64,000 bases of DNA, taken from NCBI RefSeq assembly GCF_000420945.1, contig NZ_ATVX01000008.1, forward strand, positions 62,001 to 126,000, written 5' to 3'. The stretch comes from Butyrivibrio sp. VCB2006 (GTDB lineage: Bacteria; Bacillota; Clostridia; Lachnospirales; Lachnospiraceae). Each line of letters begins with the position of its first letter. Positions within the stretch are counted from its first letter, which is position 1. A program made the position numbers and the translations under genes. Below, piece after piece: positions 1 through 8,729 of the stretch. The notes under the pieces were generated by a model that worked only from the letters and a program-made list of their open reading frames with translations, was not told the DNA's origin and made no database searches.

Positions 1-3
1 ATC

Positions 4-1437
4 TTACACATTTATCTCAGCCTTAACCCCAAGGTCATCCTTATTAGCATCAAGAATTGGCTGCACTACTTCTGAGAGGAACTTCTCAACCTGATGAACA
101 CTGCAGCCCACATACTTGTTAGGATCCATGGCAGCCTTAAGGTCATCCAAAGAAAGATGGAATGCTGGGTCTGCTGCAATGAGCTCAAGAAGGTTGTTAT
201 CCTTACCCTCTACCTTAACATTCTTGCCGGCTTCCATGGAAAGCTCACGGATTCTCTCGTGAAGCTCCTGTCTGTCTCCGCCTGCCTTAACAGCATCCAT
301 CATGATATTCTCTGTTGCCATGAATGGAAGCTCAGACATAAGGCGTTTCTCGATAACCTTAGGATATACTACAAGGCCGTCTACAACATTGAGGCACAGA
401 TCAAGGACACCGTCTGTAGCAAGGAATCCTTCCGGAATAGAAAGTCTCTTATTAGCTGAATCATCAAGGGTTCTCTCAAACCACTGTGAAACCTCTGTAA
501 TAGCAGGGTTAAGTGTATCAACGATCACATATCTGGAAAGTGAGCAGATTCTCTCACTTCTCATAGGATTTCTCTTGTAAGCCATAGCTGATGAACCAAT
601 CTGGCTCTTTTCAAATGGCTCCTCAACCTCTTTAAGGTGCTGAAGAAGTCTGATGTCCTGTGCCATCTTGGTAGCTGATGAGCAGATACCTGCAAGAACA
701 TTAATAACCTTCATATCAATCTTACGGCTGTAGGTCTGGCCTGAAACTGCCATGCAGCCCTTAAAGCCCATCTTCTCAGCAAGCATTGGATCAAGCTTAT
801 CAACCTTACTAAGGTCTCCGTCAAAGAGTTCCAGGAAAGAAGCCTGTGTTCCTGTTGTTCCCTTTGAGCCAAGAAGCTTCATATTATCAAGAACGTAGTC
901 AAGGTCCTCAAGATCGATTGTGAAATCCTGAAGCCACAGGCAAGCTCTTTTGCCAACTGTTGTAGGCTGTGCAGGCTGGAAATGTGTGAATCCAAGGGTA
1001 GCCTGAGCCTTATATTTATCTGCAAATTTAGAAAGCTCTGCAATAACATTAACGAGCTTTTTACGAACAAGTTTAAGAGCCTCAGTCATTACAATAATAT
1101 CTGTATTATCGCCAACATAGCAGCTTGTAGCGCCAAGATGGATAATTCCCTTAGCCTTAGGACACTGCTGACCGTATGCGTATACATGGCTCATTACATC
1201 ATGACGAACCTCTTTTTCCCTAGCGATGGCAACTTCATAGTTGATGTCATCCTTGTGGGCCTTTAACTCATCAATCTGCTCCTGAGTGATATTAAGACCA
1301 AGCTCATGCTCAATCTCTGCCAGGGCAATCCACAGTCTTCTCCAGGTTCTGAACTTCATATCCTGGGAAAAGATATACTGCATCTCCTTGCTGGCATAAC
1401 GCTCTGACAATGGGCTACTGTAACGATCTGTACTCAT
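4..1437 (-). CDS. purB: Adenylosuccinate lyase
   Basis: Cytoplasmic lyase of purine synthesis. It removes fumarate from SAICAR and from adenylosuccinate. The 477-aa protein has the normal length of the family and carries the fumarase/aspartase signature near residue 290 (GSSAMAYKRNP), the loop that holds the catalytic serine, plus the early THFQPAQPTT block. The ATG is preceded by an AGGAGGAG site 4 bases upstream. It follows the MoxR gene by 32 bases on the same strand, with no terminator seen between them, so it is probably the distal gene of the transcript that starts at purF. The stop codon lies 4 bases from the window edge, so further downstream genes cannot be judged. Confidence 0.97.
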   Translation of the reverse strand: MSTDRYSSPLSERYASKEMQYIFSQDMKFRTWRRLWIALAEIEHELGLNITQEQIDELKAHKDDINYEVAIAREKEVRHDVMSHVYAYGQQCPKAKGIIHLGATSCYVGDNTDIIVMTEALKLVRKKLVNVIAELSKFADKYKAQATLGFTHFQPAQPTTVGKRACLWLQDFTIDLEDLDYVLDNMKLLGSKGTTGTQASFLELFDGDLSKVDKLDPMLAEKMGFKGCMAVSGQTYSRKIDMKVINVLAGICSSATKMAQDIRLLQHLKEVEEPFEKSQIGSSAMAYKRNPMRSERICSLSRYVIVDTLNPAITEVSQWFERTLDDSANKRLSIPEGFLATDGVLDLCLNVVDGLVVYPKVIEKRLMSELPFMATENIMMDAVKAGGDRQELHERIRELSMEAGKNVKVEGKDNNLLELIAADPAFHLSLDDLKAAMDPNKYVGCSVHQVEKFLSEVVQPILDANKDDLGVKAEINV

Positions 1438-1469
1438 AAAACTCCTCCTAAATATAAAATCTTTATCTA

Positions 1470-2546
1470 TTATAAACCAAGGGCTCTTTCATGTCTCTCA
1501 AGAAATTCATCAATTTTCGCATCATCACACTGGGTAAAGGCGCTCTTTATGACCGGCCTGTTCAGTTCCATGAGCTGCTTGATTCCCATTATAGTGTATT
1601 CAGCTGACTTAAAGCGGAAAAGAGATCCAATTATCTTAGACAAAATCTCTTTCTGTCCTGCATCAAGTTCCTCAAAGGACTGCTTATTTCTAACAAAATT
1701 CACCTTATCCATCAGAGAATTGACCAGGGTAGAAACCATTTCCGGCTTTTCATCTATGTCTTTTCCCGCAAGAAACTCTTCTACAGAAACAAGACCGGAA
1801 TGGTTCTTGACGTATCTGATGAACTGAGTTCCTTCGCTCTCGCCTACGTTACCGATGATCTTATGGCAAACAACAGGATTGTTAAGATTATCATCAATCT
1901 TGAGGATATCGCTTACTCTCTCCCAGGAACGAGGTGTTGCAAATACCATTTCATCTGAAGACTCGCTTTGGTTATGAAGTGCTGCGGGCTTAAATGAAAG
2001 ATAATCTACTATATAATTATGAATTCCAAATGGAATGGCAAAATCGTATTTCCAGCTGTTGAAGTCAACATCAATGTAGTGAATCTCAAATCTGTCTGCA
2101 AGAGGTCCTGCAAGTCTGATGTAAACGCCGTCATCATCTTCTCTGTTACCAAGAGCTACAACTACGCATCCGTCAGGAAGTGTGTATTGTCCAACCCTCC
2201 TATCAAGAATCAGCTGATATGCAGCTACCTGTACGCGCTTAGGACATGATGTGATCTCATCCAAAAGAAGTATCGTATACTTACCATCTCTTTCCTCATC
2301 GGGAAGGATTTCCGGGGAGAGCCACTTTGTCTTGGTTCTGTCCTCGTTAGGATAGATAAGACCTCCGATCTCCACCTCAGACATCTGGGCAAGTCTTATA
2401 TCTATAACCTTGTAGCCATATTTTTTACCGATCTGTCTGATGATCTGGCTCTTACCAACACCGGGAGCACCAAGTCCCAGTATTGAATGCTTGATGCCAT
2501 GCTCTATGTTAAACTCAACGCAGGCCTGAAAATCTTTAAGTGTCAT
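1470..2546 (-). CDS. MoxR-type AAA+ ATPase
   Basis: 358-aa AAA+ ATPase. Walker A is GAPGVGKS at residues 26-33 and Walker B is ILLLDE, with D96-E97. The helical C-terminal half is typical of MoxR/RavA-like remodelling ATPases. Family knowledge: MoxR ATPases work with VWA-domain partners to remodel or activate other complexes, often metal-dependent ones. The gene directly upstream (22 bases away) encodes such a VWA protein, so the two are probably partners. An AAGGA site lies about 7 bases before the ATG. A second VWA-MoxR pair with the same gene order occurs at 45.2-48.3 kb. The substrate of the pair is unknown. Confidence 0.88.
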   Translation of the reverse strand: MTLKDFQACVEFNIEHGIKHSILGLGAPGVGKSQIIRQIGKKYGYKVIDIRLAQMSEVEIGGLIYPNEDRTKTKWLSPEILPDEERDGKYTILLLDEITSCPKRVQVAAYQLILDRRVGQYTLPDGCVVVALGNREDDDGVYIRLAGPLADRFEIHYIDVDFNSWKYDFAIPFGIHNYIVDYLSFKPAALHNQSESSDEMVFATPRSWERVSDILKIDDNLNNPVVCHKIIGNVGESEGTQFIRYVKNHSGLVSVEEFLAGKDIDEKPEMVSTLVNSLMDKVNFVRNKQSFEELDAGQKEILSKIIGSLFRFKSAEYTIMGIKQLMELNRPVIKSAFTQCDDAKIDEFLERHERALGL

Positions 2547-2568
2547 AATCTTTATCCTTCAATCTTTT

Positions 2569-4128
2569 TTATTTCTGTTTTTTGTCGCACCCAAGGAACG
2601 CCACTTTGCCTATCTTCTTGCAATCTTCCATATTTTGCTCACCATTCTCGGTCAGGACCACAATGGTATTTCTTCGAAGGCTCTTTTTAATATATTCTTC
2701 CTTGGGATTGCCGTAATAACCATCTGTCAGAATCAGCATTATCTCCGGTTTGATGTTTTCTTTTTTCATAAACTCAAAGACGCAGTTAACGTCTGTTCCG
2801 CCCGAGCCCTTAGGTTTGATGTTATCTATCTCTTTGTAGCTTTGTATATTTCTGTAAACTGCATCAACCTGAGTGTTCCAAAAGGCCACATGCATAGTTC
2901 CGGAAAACTCCTTGAGGATTCTGTATAGCTGAGTCAGGAACTCTCCCATCTGATCAGGGGTGATAGAGCCTGAGTCATCAATAAAGGCCCAGATTTCCCC
3001 CAGTTCGCTATTTCGCTCTCCTGGGCCCGGAAGGATAAGGTCCATATGAATATACTTTCTCTCAGGGGTAAAATAGGAATACTCTCCGTATTCGCCATCC
3101 TCCAGATAGTCCTGAAGCAGTACCTTCCAGGGAATTTTCTTACTGTCTTTTCGTACCAGTAGTTCCTCAGGAATCCAGACATCGCCGGTTCCTGTGCCGG
3201 CGTGCTTACCTCCTGACTCCATTAAAAGATTCTTAATCGCTGCTTCAATTTCTTTTTTATCAGCTTCGGAAAGACCTGCAGTGATGACCATATCTTCCGG
3301 AAGCTTCATGATCATGGTCTTGGTGTTGGTTCCGTAAGTCTTATATGTATACCTGGCAATGCCATTCTTATTGTCCTTGTTCTGTTCAAGGAGCTCATTG
3401 TACAGGGTCTCTACGCTGTGCCTGTTCATGACATATGACGGAAGCACCAGTGCACTGGAGGGCTGCTCAATTTCCACTCCTCCTTGCTTGAAGCTTCGTG
3501 TCAGCGTGTTGAGCATATGGTTAACAACAAAGTCCCCGGCCACATTCCAGAGTCTTGGATTTCTGTCTCCGACTCTTGTAGGATGGCATAGCAGCGCATG
3601 CATCACCTCATGCATCAGAACATAGCAGTACTGCGCCTTAGGCATAGAGGCAAAAAAGTTTGGATTATACCTAATATACCTTCCGTTGGTGCAGGCTGTA
3701 GGAACTGTCTCATCCTCTACTATTTCAAGTTTCATGACAATATCGCCATAGAATGGGAACTTCCTAAGAAGCTGCATTTTAAAGGCAAAAATATTGTCAG
3801 CGATCATCTGCTTCTGAATATCAGAAGTAATCATCGGTTTCGGAGGCTCAGGTACGGAAATAGGCTCATCGGTATTTGAATGTGTTCTGTTAAAAGATGT
3901 TGGCCTTCTCTGTAAGTTCACCGGAGCCGGAGCCTTGTTCTTGTTAGCCGGAGGAAGTGCCTTGAAGGATATGGTATTAAGCTTTTCTATTTCCCCCGGT
4001 CTTCTGTCAATGAGTTTTATATAGGCATGCTTAATAACGCCGATGACCGAATCACCATTGCGAAGAGCAATAATAACAATCACGGCGAAAACACCATATA
4101 AAAACATTCCAAACCAAAATAAATCCAT
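2569..4128 (-). CDS. Membrane-anchored metallopeptidase-like/VWA protein (DUF2201-like)
   Basis: 519 aa. Residues 4-22 form one hydrophobic segment, probably an N-terminal anchor, followed by a basic, proline-rich linker to about residue 105. A metallopeptidase-like domain follows with HEVMH at 173-177 and a downstream histidine in CHPTR, i.e. an intact HExxH zinc motif. The C-terminal third is a VWA-like domain with a MIDAS-type DDSGS at 384-388 and a conserved LTDGYYG segment. Architecture and neighbour match DUF2201-type VWA partners of MoxR ATPases. The ribosome binding site is weak (GGGAG about 12 bases before the ATG). Whether it cleaves a substrate or only binds metal is not known. Confidence 0.82.
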   Translation of the reverse strand: MDLFWFGMFLYGVFAVIVIIALRNGDSVIGVIKHAYIKLIDRRPGEIEKLNTISFKALPPANKNKAPAPVNLQRRPTSFNRTHSNTDEPISVPEPPKPMITSDIQKQMIADNIFAFKMQLLRKFPFYGDIVMKLEIVEDETVPTACTNGRYIRYNPNFFASMPKAQYCYVLMHEVMHALLCHPTRVGDRNPRLWNVAGDFVVNHMLNTLTRSFKQGGVEIEQPSSALVLPSYVMNRHSVETLYNELLEQNKDNKNGIARYTYKTYGTNTKTMIMKLPEDMVITAGLSEADKKEIEAAIKNLLMESGGKHAGTGTGDVWIPEELLVRKDSKKIPWKVLLQDYLEDGEYGEYSYFTPERKYIHMDLILPGPGERNSELGEIWAFIDDSGSITPDQMGEFLTQLYRILKEFSGTMHVAFWNTQVDAVYRNIQSYKEIDNIKPKGSGGTDVNCVFEFMKKENIKPEIMLILTDGYYGNPKEEYIKKSLRRNTIVVLTENGEQNMEDCKKIGKVAFLGCDKKQK

Positions 4129-4164
4129 TTAAAAACTTAACTCCCAATCCAACAAAACAAATAT

Positions 4165-5142
4165 TTAAATCATATTAAGGAATCTGCTTTTTCTACGGAG
4201 CCTTGCAGCTAAAAGTGACCCGCTGACAAGTTCTCCCCTTTCATCATAAAAGTTATCCGTAGGAAGACTTATATATGGGCAGCTTGGATTGGAGGTGTAG
4301 TAACAGTAGCTCTTTGTAAAATAAGAAACTCCGTTATCCACGACTCTCTGAACTGAAATCCAGTATGCCTTGCAGACTTTAAGCTCTATCATAAGCTCAT
4401 AAAAGCCATCACTACTATCCACATTGCGCTCATCAAAATATGGAACCAGAACAAGTCCTGTCTTGAGGTCCTCTCCCTTTCTCTGAGCATTATCACTGAC
4501 CTTTTCAGCCTCACTGTCCACAGGATTAAAGTAGGAGCCCTCCAAGGTTCCCCTTATTTTATCTATCAGATCATCGGCCTCGGTAATTCCGGACTCTCCG
4601 CCAATGAGATTGTAAGAAAAAGCCTTGGATTCAGGCATAATAAATATTCGCCTTACATCTCTGTTAATCTTGGCGATGGGCTTAATCAGTCCAAAGTTCT
4701 TTTTATAAAGACCCACATTGAAAGCTGACAGCGAAGAAATATCACTTGGGATACCGTCAATTATTCTGTTTCCGTTATTGTCAGCATAGCTGGCAGCAAG
4801 AATTGAATTGTATCTGTTCGCATCGAGCCTGAGCCTGAACCTGAAGGTATCAAGGAAAACGTCCCCTTCAAAGGAGCTGGAATCTATCTCCTTGAGTGAC
4901 TGAGGAAGTACCAGTTTTCGAAGGCCATACATGTCTCCCAAGCCTTTTTTCCCAATGGTCTCAATTCCCTCTGACACCTCTATCTTGCTGATATTAGACC
5001 TGTTGTTGATTGCCCCCGCGCCTATAGTCCTGATCTTATTTCCATCTATCTGGCCCGGAACCACAATTTCTGATTCATGTCCCTTGTACAAAAGAATCGT
5101 ATCGTCCAAAACAAGGAAGCCACTTCGTTCACCACTAAACAT
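4165..5142 (-). CDS. LRR_5 (BspA-like) repeat protein
   Basis: 325 aa from the chosen start. The ATG at 5142 lies one base after the stop of the upstream gene and 8 bases after a GGGAAGG site, so it is preferred over an upstream in-frame ATG at 5211 that would overlap that gene by 68 bases. The N-terminal 130 residues contain BspA-type leucine-rich repeat units (IRTIGAGAINN, IETIGKKGLG, LKEIDSSSFEG). The remainder is a mixed domain I do not recognise. There is no signal peptide, so despite the resemblance to surface BspA proteins it is probably cytoplasmic. It is translationally close-coupled to the upstream small gene and sits 36 bases before the VWA gene. Confidence 0.75.
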   Translation of the reverse strand: MFSGERSGFLVLDDTILLYKGHESEIVVPGQIDGNKIRTIGAGAINNRSNISKIEVSEGIETIGKKGLGDMYGLRKLVLPQSLKEIDSSSFEGDVFLDTFRFRLRLDANRYNSILAASYADNNGNRIIDGIPSDISSLSAFNVGLYKKNFGLIKPIAKINRDVRRIFIMPESKAFSYNLIGGESGITEADDLIDKIRGTLEGSYFNPVDSEAEKVSDNAQRKGEDLKTGLVLVPYFDERNVDSSDGFYELMIELKVCKAYWISVQRVVDNGVSYFTKSYCYYTSNPSCPYISLPTDNFYDERGELVSGSLLAARLRRKSRFLNMI

Positions 5143-5143
5143 A

Positions 5144-5446
5144 TCAGCACCTTCCCTGATTTCTCGCCTGTTCTTCGGCATATTCTCTGCGCTTTCCGCG
5201 CTGGATGGCATCGTTCATGTCATCAATGGTAAGACTCCTGCCATAGCCGGCGTTTTTGAGGCTGTCATGGAGCTGTCCCATTTCAGGACCATATTTGATA
5301 AAAGTCCTAACCTTATCAACCAAAGGCTTTTGTATTCCGCTTCTGTCCAGTATCTGGCAAAGCTGCTCCATAGCAAGCTGCGCGCCCTCAGTGTTATTAT
5401 TTTGTATCAGTTCATCCAGGAACACTATTAATTCGTCTTCATTCAT
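5144..5446 (-). CDS. Small uncharacterised acidic-helical protein
   Basis: 100-aa protein with no family I recognise. It is predicted to be mostly helical, with an acidic N-terminus (MNEDELIVFLDELIQ) and a basic C-terminus (RGKRREYAEEQARNQGR). It has no signal peptide or membrane segment. It starts 35 bases after the radical SAM gene and its stop is one base from the start of the LRR gene, so it is evidently read as part of the purF-purB transcript. It could be an adaptor or substrate for the radical SAM/MoxR/VWA group, but that is only a guess from position. Confidence 0.7.
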   Translation of the reverse strand: MNEDELIVFLDELIQNNNTEGAQLAMEQLCQILDRSGIQKPLVDKVRTFIKYGPEMGQLHDSLKNAGYGRSLTIDDMNDAIQRGKRREYAEEQARNQGRC

Positions 5447-5481
5447 AAATCTAACCTATTATAAATACTGGTATATGTTTC

Positions 5482-6435
5482 TCAGATAATTACGTCCCCG
5501 GTATATCCAGTCCTCAAATGATTATCCGCACCGTACACAAAGCCCTTCACATAATCATAAGTTCCAAAAAGCGTCTGTCTACCGTAGAACTCCGCAATTC
5601 CACCATTTGGCGATGTATACACACCGTCCTGGCACCTGCAGATATCATAGTCTCTATAGCATCTTGTAAAAAGGAGCCTTTGATCATCTCTAGAAATGAT
5701 ATCCTCGTAGGACACCCTCTGGGACCTGGTGAAGTCATTCACCTCCATGGCTGTAATAAAGCCAGTTTTGGGAACTCCCATCTCTATATTGAAATCCATA
5801 AATTTGTGGAATTCATCTCGCGTACCGATAAAGTCCTTCATAAGGATGCAGTTGAAGACGAAGATATCCTTGAAGCTTACGCTATTCACTATTTCTTTTA
5901 ACTCAGAATTGGTAGGAACTTTCCCTGCAAAAAGAGCTGCATTAACCGCATCATCATAATGATGTCTACTAATATGAATAGTATCAATATCCTTAAGGCG
6001 CTTAATCTTGTGCATCTGAGACAATCCGCTTCCATTAGTATTAATGGACATCTCCAACATATCTCCGAAGAGCTCGAAACACATGGTGACTATCTCATCA
6101 AGAAGCACTATGTCAGTAAAGGGTTCTCCGCCTGTAATGGATATGCCCCTGACAATATCTGCCTCTTTGAGCTTTCTAAGGACATCTTCAAGCTTCCCTG
6201 TATCCAGGGTATTTCCATGCATGGAATCCTTCGCCGCGCAGAAAGAACAATTGCAACCGCAGATTTCTGTAGGGATTATGGACAGCTGTAACTGCAGCGG
6301 ACCGGTCTTTTCCCGATATTCTCCACCATCTCTTGAGCATATGTAGTTTTTAACGCGGATGTCTTTTCCTAATATATTAACAATCTTCGTCTTAGGAATG
6401 TTGTTATCGCTCAAACTCACCTCTAATATCCCCAC
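5482..6435 (-). CDS. Radical SAM protein
   Basis: About 317 aa. The radical SAM [4Fe-4S] motif CxxxCxxC uses C59, C63 and C66, followed by the SAM-binding segment ISITGGEPF. Extra cysteines cluster near the C-terminus (CYRDYDICRC), possibly for an auxiliary cluster. The substrate is unknown; the size and the GGEPF segment resemble small QueE/activase-like radical SAM enzymes but the context does not fit either. The start is uncertain: the longest reading begins at a GTG inside the 3' end of purF (32-base overlap), while a good GAGGTGA site lies further in, where only GTG, TTG or ATT could serve. Either way it is translationally coupled to purF. Confidence 0.82.
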   Translation of the reverse strand: MGILEVSLSDNNIPKTKIVNILGKDIRVKNYICSRDGGEYREKTGPLQLQLSIIPTEICGCNCSFCAAKDSMHGNTLDTGKLEDVLRKLKEADIVRGISITGGEPFTDIVLLDEIVTMCFELFGDMLEMSINTNGSGLSQMHKIKRLKDIDTIHISRHHYDDAVNAALFAGKVPTNSELKEIVNSVSFKDIFVFNCILMKDFIGTRDEFHKFMDFNIEMGVPKTGFITAMEVNDFTRSQRVSYEDIISRDDQRLLFTRCYRDYDICRCQDGVYTSPNGGIAEFYGRQTLFGTYDYVKGFVYGADNHLRTGYTGDVII

Positions 6436-7846
6436 TTGGCGGCTCTACAGGATACTTACCTGTAAAGCATCCCTTGCAGATGCCAAGGTTTCCGCCTACC
6501 ATCTCTTCAAGTCTCTCTATTCCAAGGTAAGCAAGTGAATCTGCGCCTATTATCTTACAGATATCATCTACATTCCTGTTGTAGGCAATAAGCTGATCCC
6601 TTGCAGGAACGTCGGTTCCAAAGTAGCATGGCCACAAAAATGGAGGTGAACTTACTCTCATGTGAACCTCTTTGGCCCCGGCATCGCGAAGCATTCGCAC
6701 AATGCGGTCTGAAGTAGTTCCTCTTACAATAGAGTCATCGATCATGATGATTCTTTTACCGTTAACAGCGCTCTTTAAGGCGTTAAGCTTAACCTGAACG
6801 CTGGATTCTCTGTTCTTCTGCTTGGGCTTAATGAAGGTTCTGCCAATGTAGGAATTCTTGACAAAAGCCTGTCCGTAAGGGATTCCTGATTCAAGGGCAT
6901 AGCCAAGAGCCGCCACATTACCTGACTCTGGAACGCCAACTACCATGTCAGCTTCCACAGGTGAATCCTTGGCAAGGAATCTTCCTGCAGCAATTCTGGC
7001 ATCATAGACGCTTACACCATCAATGGTACTATCAGGTCTTGAGAAATAAATATATTCAAAAATGCAGCGTGCATGCTGATTCTTGGGAAGGCACATGGAT
7101 TTATCGCTGCTGATTCCGTATTCAGGAGAAATAGTTACAATCTCACCGGGTTCAACATCCCTTATAAAGGTAGCTCCGATTGTATCAAGAGCACAGGTCT
7201 CTGATGCAAGAACGTAGCAGTTCTCACGTCTTCCTATTACAAGGGGCTTGAAACCATATGGGTCTCTTGCTCCGATAAGCTTTCTGGGAGACATGATAAC
7301 AAGGCTGTAAGCGCCCTTGATCTTGGTCATAGCCCTACCAACAGCCTCTTCTACCGAGTTGGTCACAAGTCTCTCTCTTGCGATAAGATATGCTATTACT
7401 TCTGAGTCGATTGTAGTCTGAAAGATCGCACCGGTATAAGCAAGCTCGTTACGAAGCTCTGGTGCATTGACAAGGTTACCGTTGTGGGCAAGGCCCAAAG
7501 TACCCTTTACATAATTAAGAACCAGGGGCTGAGCATTCTCTCTTGTACTGCTGCCCGCTGTAGAATAGCGCACGTGTCCGACACCGATATCACCCTTAAG
7601 CTTATCCAGGTGTTCCGGCGTAAATGCCTCATTAACAAGGCCCATGTCTTTGTAGCTGACAACCTTACCCTTAGGACCGTTTGTCTCGCTAACTGCAATA
7701 CCGCAGCTCTCCTGACCTCTGTGCTGAAGTGAAACAAGTCCATAGTAAATGGACTCAGCCACATCTCCCCCATCAAAATCATACATTCCAAAGACGCCGC
7801 ACTCTTCCCCCAGGCGCTTGTAACTCTCGGTTCTGTTATCGCTCAT
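6404..7846 (-). CDS. purF: Amidophosphoribosyltransferase
   Basis: First committed step of de novo purine synthesis: PRPP plus glutamine gives 5-phosphoribosylamine. 480 aa. The Ntn-hydrolase cysteine is C16 in ECGVFG, after a 15-residue propeptide that should be removed. The PRPP loop is IIMIDDSIVRGTTS. Cysteines in HARCIF, near the middle and in CKGCFTG near the C-terminus match the [4Fe-4S] type of the Bacillus enzyme. GGGAGAG lies 5 bases before the ATG. A promoter lies about 45 bases upstream. The reading frame of the radical SAM gene overlaps its 3' end. Confidence 0.97.
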   Translation of the reverse strand: MSDNRTESYKRLGEECGVFGMYDFDGGDVAESIYYGLVSLQHRGQESCGIAVSETNGPKGKVVSYKDMGLVNEAFTPEHLDKLKGDIGVGHVRYSTAGSSTRENAQPLVLNYVKGTLGLAHNGNLVNAPELRNELAYTGAIFQTTIDSEVIAYLIARERLVTNSVEEAVGRAMTKIKGAYSLVIMSPRKLIGARDPYGFKPLVIGRRENCYVLASETCALDTIGATFIRDVEPGEIVTISPEYGISSDKSMCLPKNQHARCIFEYIYFSRPDSTIDGVSVYDARIAAGRFLAKDSPVEADMVVGVPESGNVAALGYALESGIPYGQAFVKNSYIGRTFIKPKQKNRESSVQVKLNALKSAVNGKRIIMIDDSIVRGTTSDRIVRMLRDAGAKEVHMRVSSPPFLWPCYFGTDVPARDQLIAYNRNVDDICKIIGADSLAYLGIERLEEMVGGNLGICKGCFTGKYPVEPPSGDIRGEFER

Positions 7847-7891
7847 ACGCTCTCTCCCATTAACATGAATTTCCGTGTCACAACAACATGA

Positions 7892-7920
7892 ATAATATCA
7901 TTTGACCTATCATATTACAA
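7892..7920 (-). promoter_or_regulatory. Sigma-A promoter of the purF operon
   Basis: A TTGTAA (-35, 7915-7920) and TATTAT (-10, 7892-7897) pair is separated by exactly 17 bases and reads towards purF. The predicted leader is about 40 bases long, too short for a guanine riboswitch, and none is seen. Inferred by eye. Confidence 0.6.
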
Positions 7921-7944
7921 TGCAAATATTGCACATAAATAGGA

Positions 7945-8003
7945 CAAAAAAATGACTATCTGCAAGCCATTCTCATCATCGAAAAAAGCTTGCAAACAGT
8001 CAT
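7945..8003 (-). terminator. Terminator after metI
   Basis: Arms at 7952-7967 and 7988-8003 (GCTTGCA/TGCAAGC core plus AGTCAT/ATGACT ends, with a few mismatches) are followed on the minus strand by seven T residues. It ends the met operon and separates it from the purF promoter. Confidence 0.8.
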
Positions 8004-8008
8004 TATTA

Positions 8009-8671
8009 TCAAGACATCTTTTTATACATATAGTTGCCCAGCATCTGGATAAGCTGAACAAAAGCAATAAGGATAATTGAACATACAATCAGGTAATCTG
8101 TCTTGTACTGCTGATATCCGTATCTGATCGCAATATCACCAACACCGCCGCCACCGACAGTTCCGGCCATTGCTGAATATCCAATAAGAGAAATGATAAG
8201 AAGAACTACGCCGTTGAGCATTCTAGGGATAGACTCTTTTACATATACTCTCATAAGGATCTGGAAGTTAGATGCCCCAAAGGATCTGGCAGCCTCAATA
8301 ACTCCCGGATTGGTCTCACGAAGGCTTGTCTCAAACACTCTTGCAATATAAGGAATTGCAGATATTGTAAGAGGTACGATAGAAGCAGTTGTTCCAATAG
8401 CCTTGCCTACCACAAATCTTGTAAACGGAATCAGGATTACCAGCAAGATAATAAATGGAAAGCTTCTGAATACATTTACAATAAAGCTAAGAATCTCGTA
8501 TACGATCTTGTTTGGCTTAAGTCCGTCAGGAGCTGTAAGCGTAAGTATTATAGCAGGTATGAATCCAAGGATTACAGAAAAAAGAGTTGACCAGAACACC
8601 ATATAAAGAGTCTGCTTAAAGGCGTTCAATATAATCTCGGTCATACCGGTTGATGTTAAAATTCCAGACAT
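8009..8671 (-). CDS. metI: Methionine ABC transporter permease
   Basis: 220-aa inner-membrane permease of the D-/L-methionine importer. Five hydrophobic segments, starting near residue 20, match MetI. The EAA loop that docks on the ATPase is EAARSFGASNFQILMRVYVKE near residue 140. GGAGGAAATATAA precedes the ATG. It follows metN by 58 bases or slightly more and is the last gene of the metQ-metN-metI transcript. Confidence 0.95.
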   Translation of the reverse strand: MSGILTSTGMTEIILNAFKQTLYMVFWSTLFSVILGFIPAIILTLTAPDGLKPNKIVYEILSFIVNVFRSFPFIILLVILIPFTRFVVGKAIGTTASIVPLTISAIPYIARVFETSLRETNPGVIEAARSFGASNFQILMRVYVKESIPRMLNGVVLLIISLIGYSAMAGTVGGGGVGDIAIRYGYQQYKTDYLIVCSIILIAFVQLIQMLGNYMYKKMS

Positions 8672-8729
8672 TTATATTTCCTCCAAAAGACACATAACAA
8701 CCTGAAATGTATCTTCGCTTCACTACTTA

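Noticed and set aside
5143..5211. Longer start of the LRR protein at 5211
   Set aside because: It would overlap the upstream gene by 68 bases and lacks a ribosome binding site; the ATG at 5142 has a strong one.
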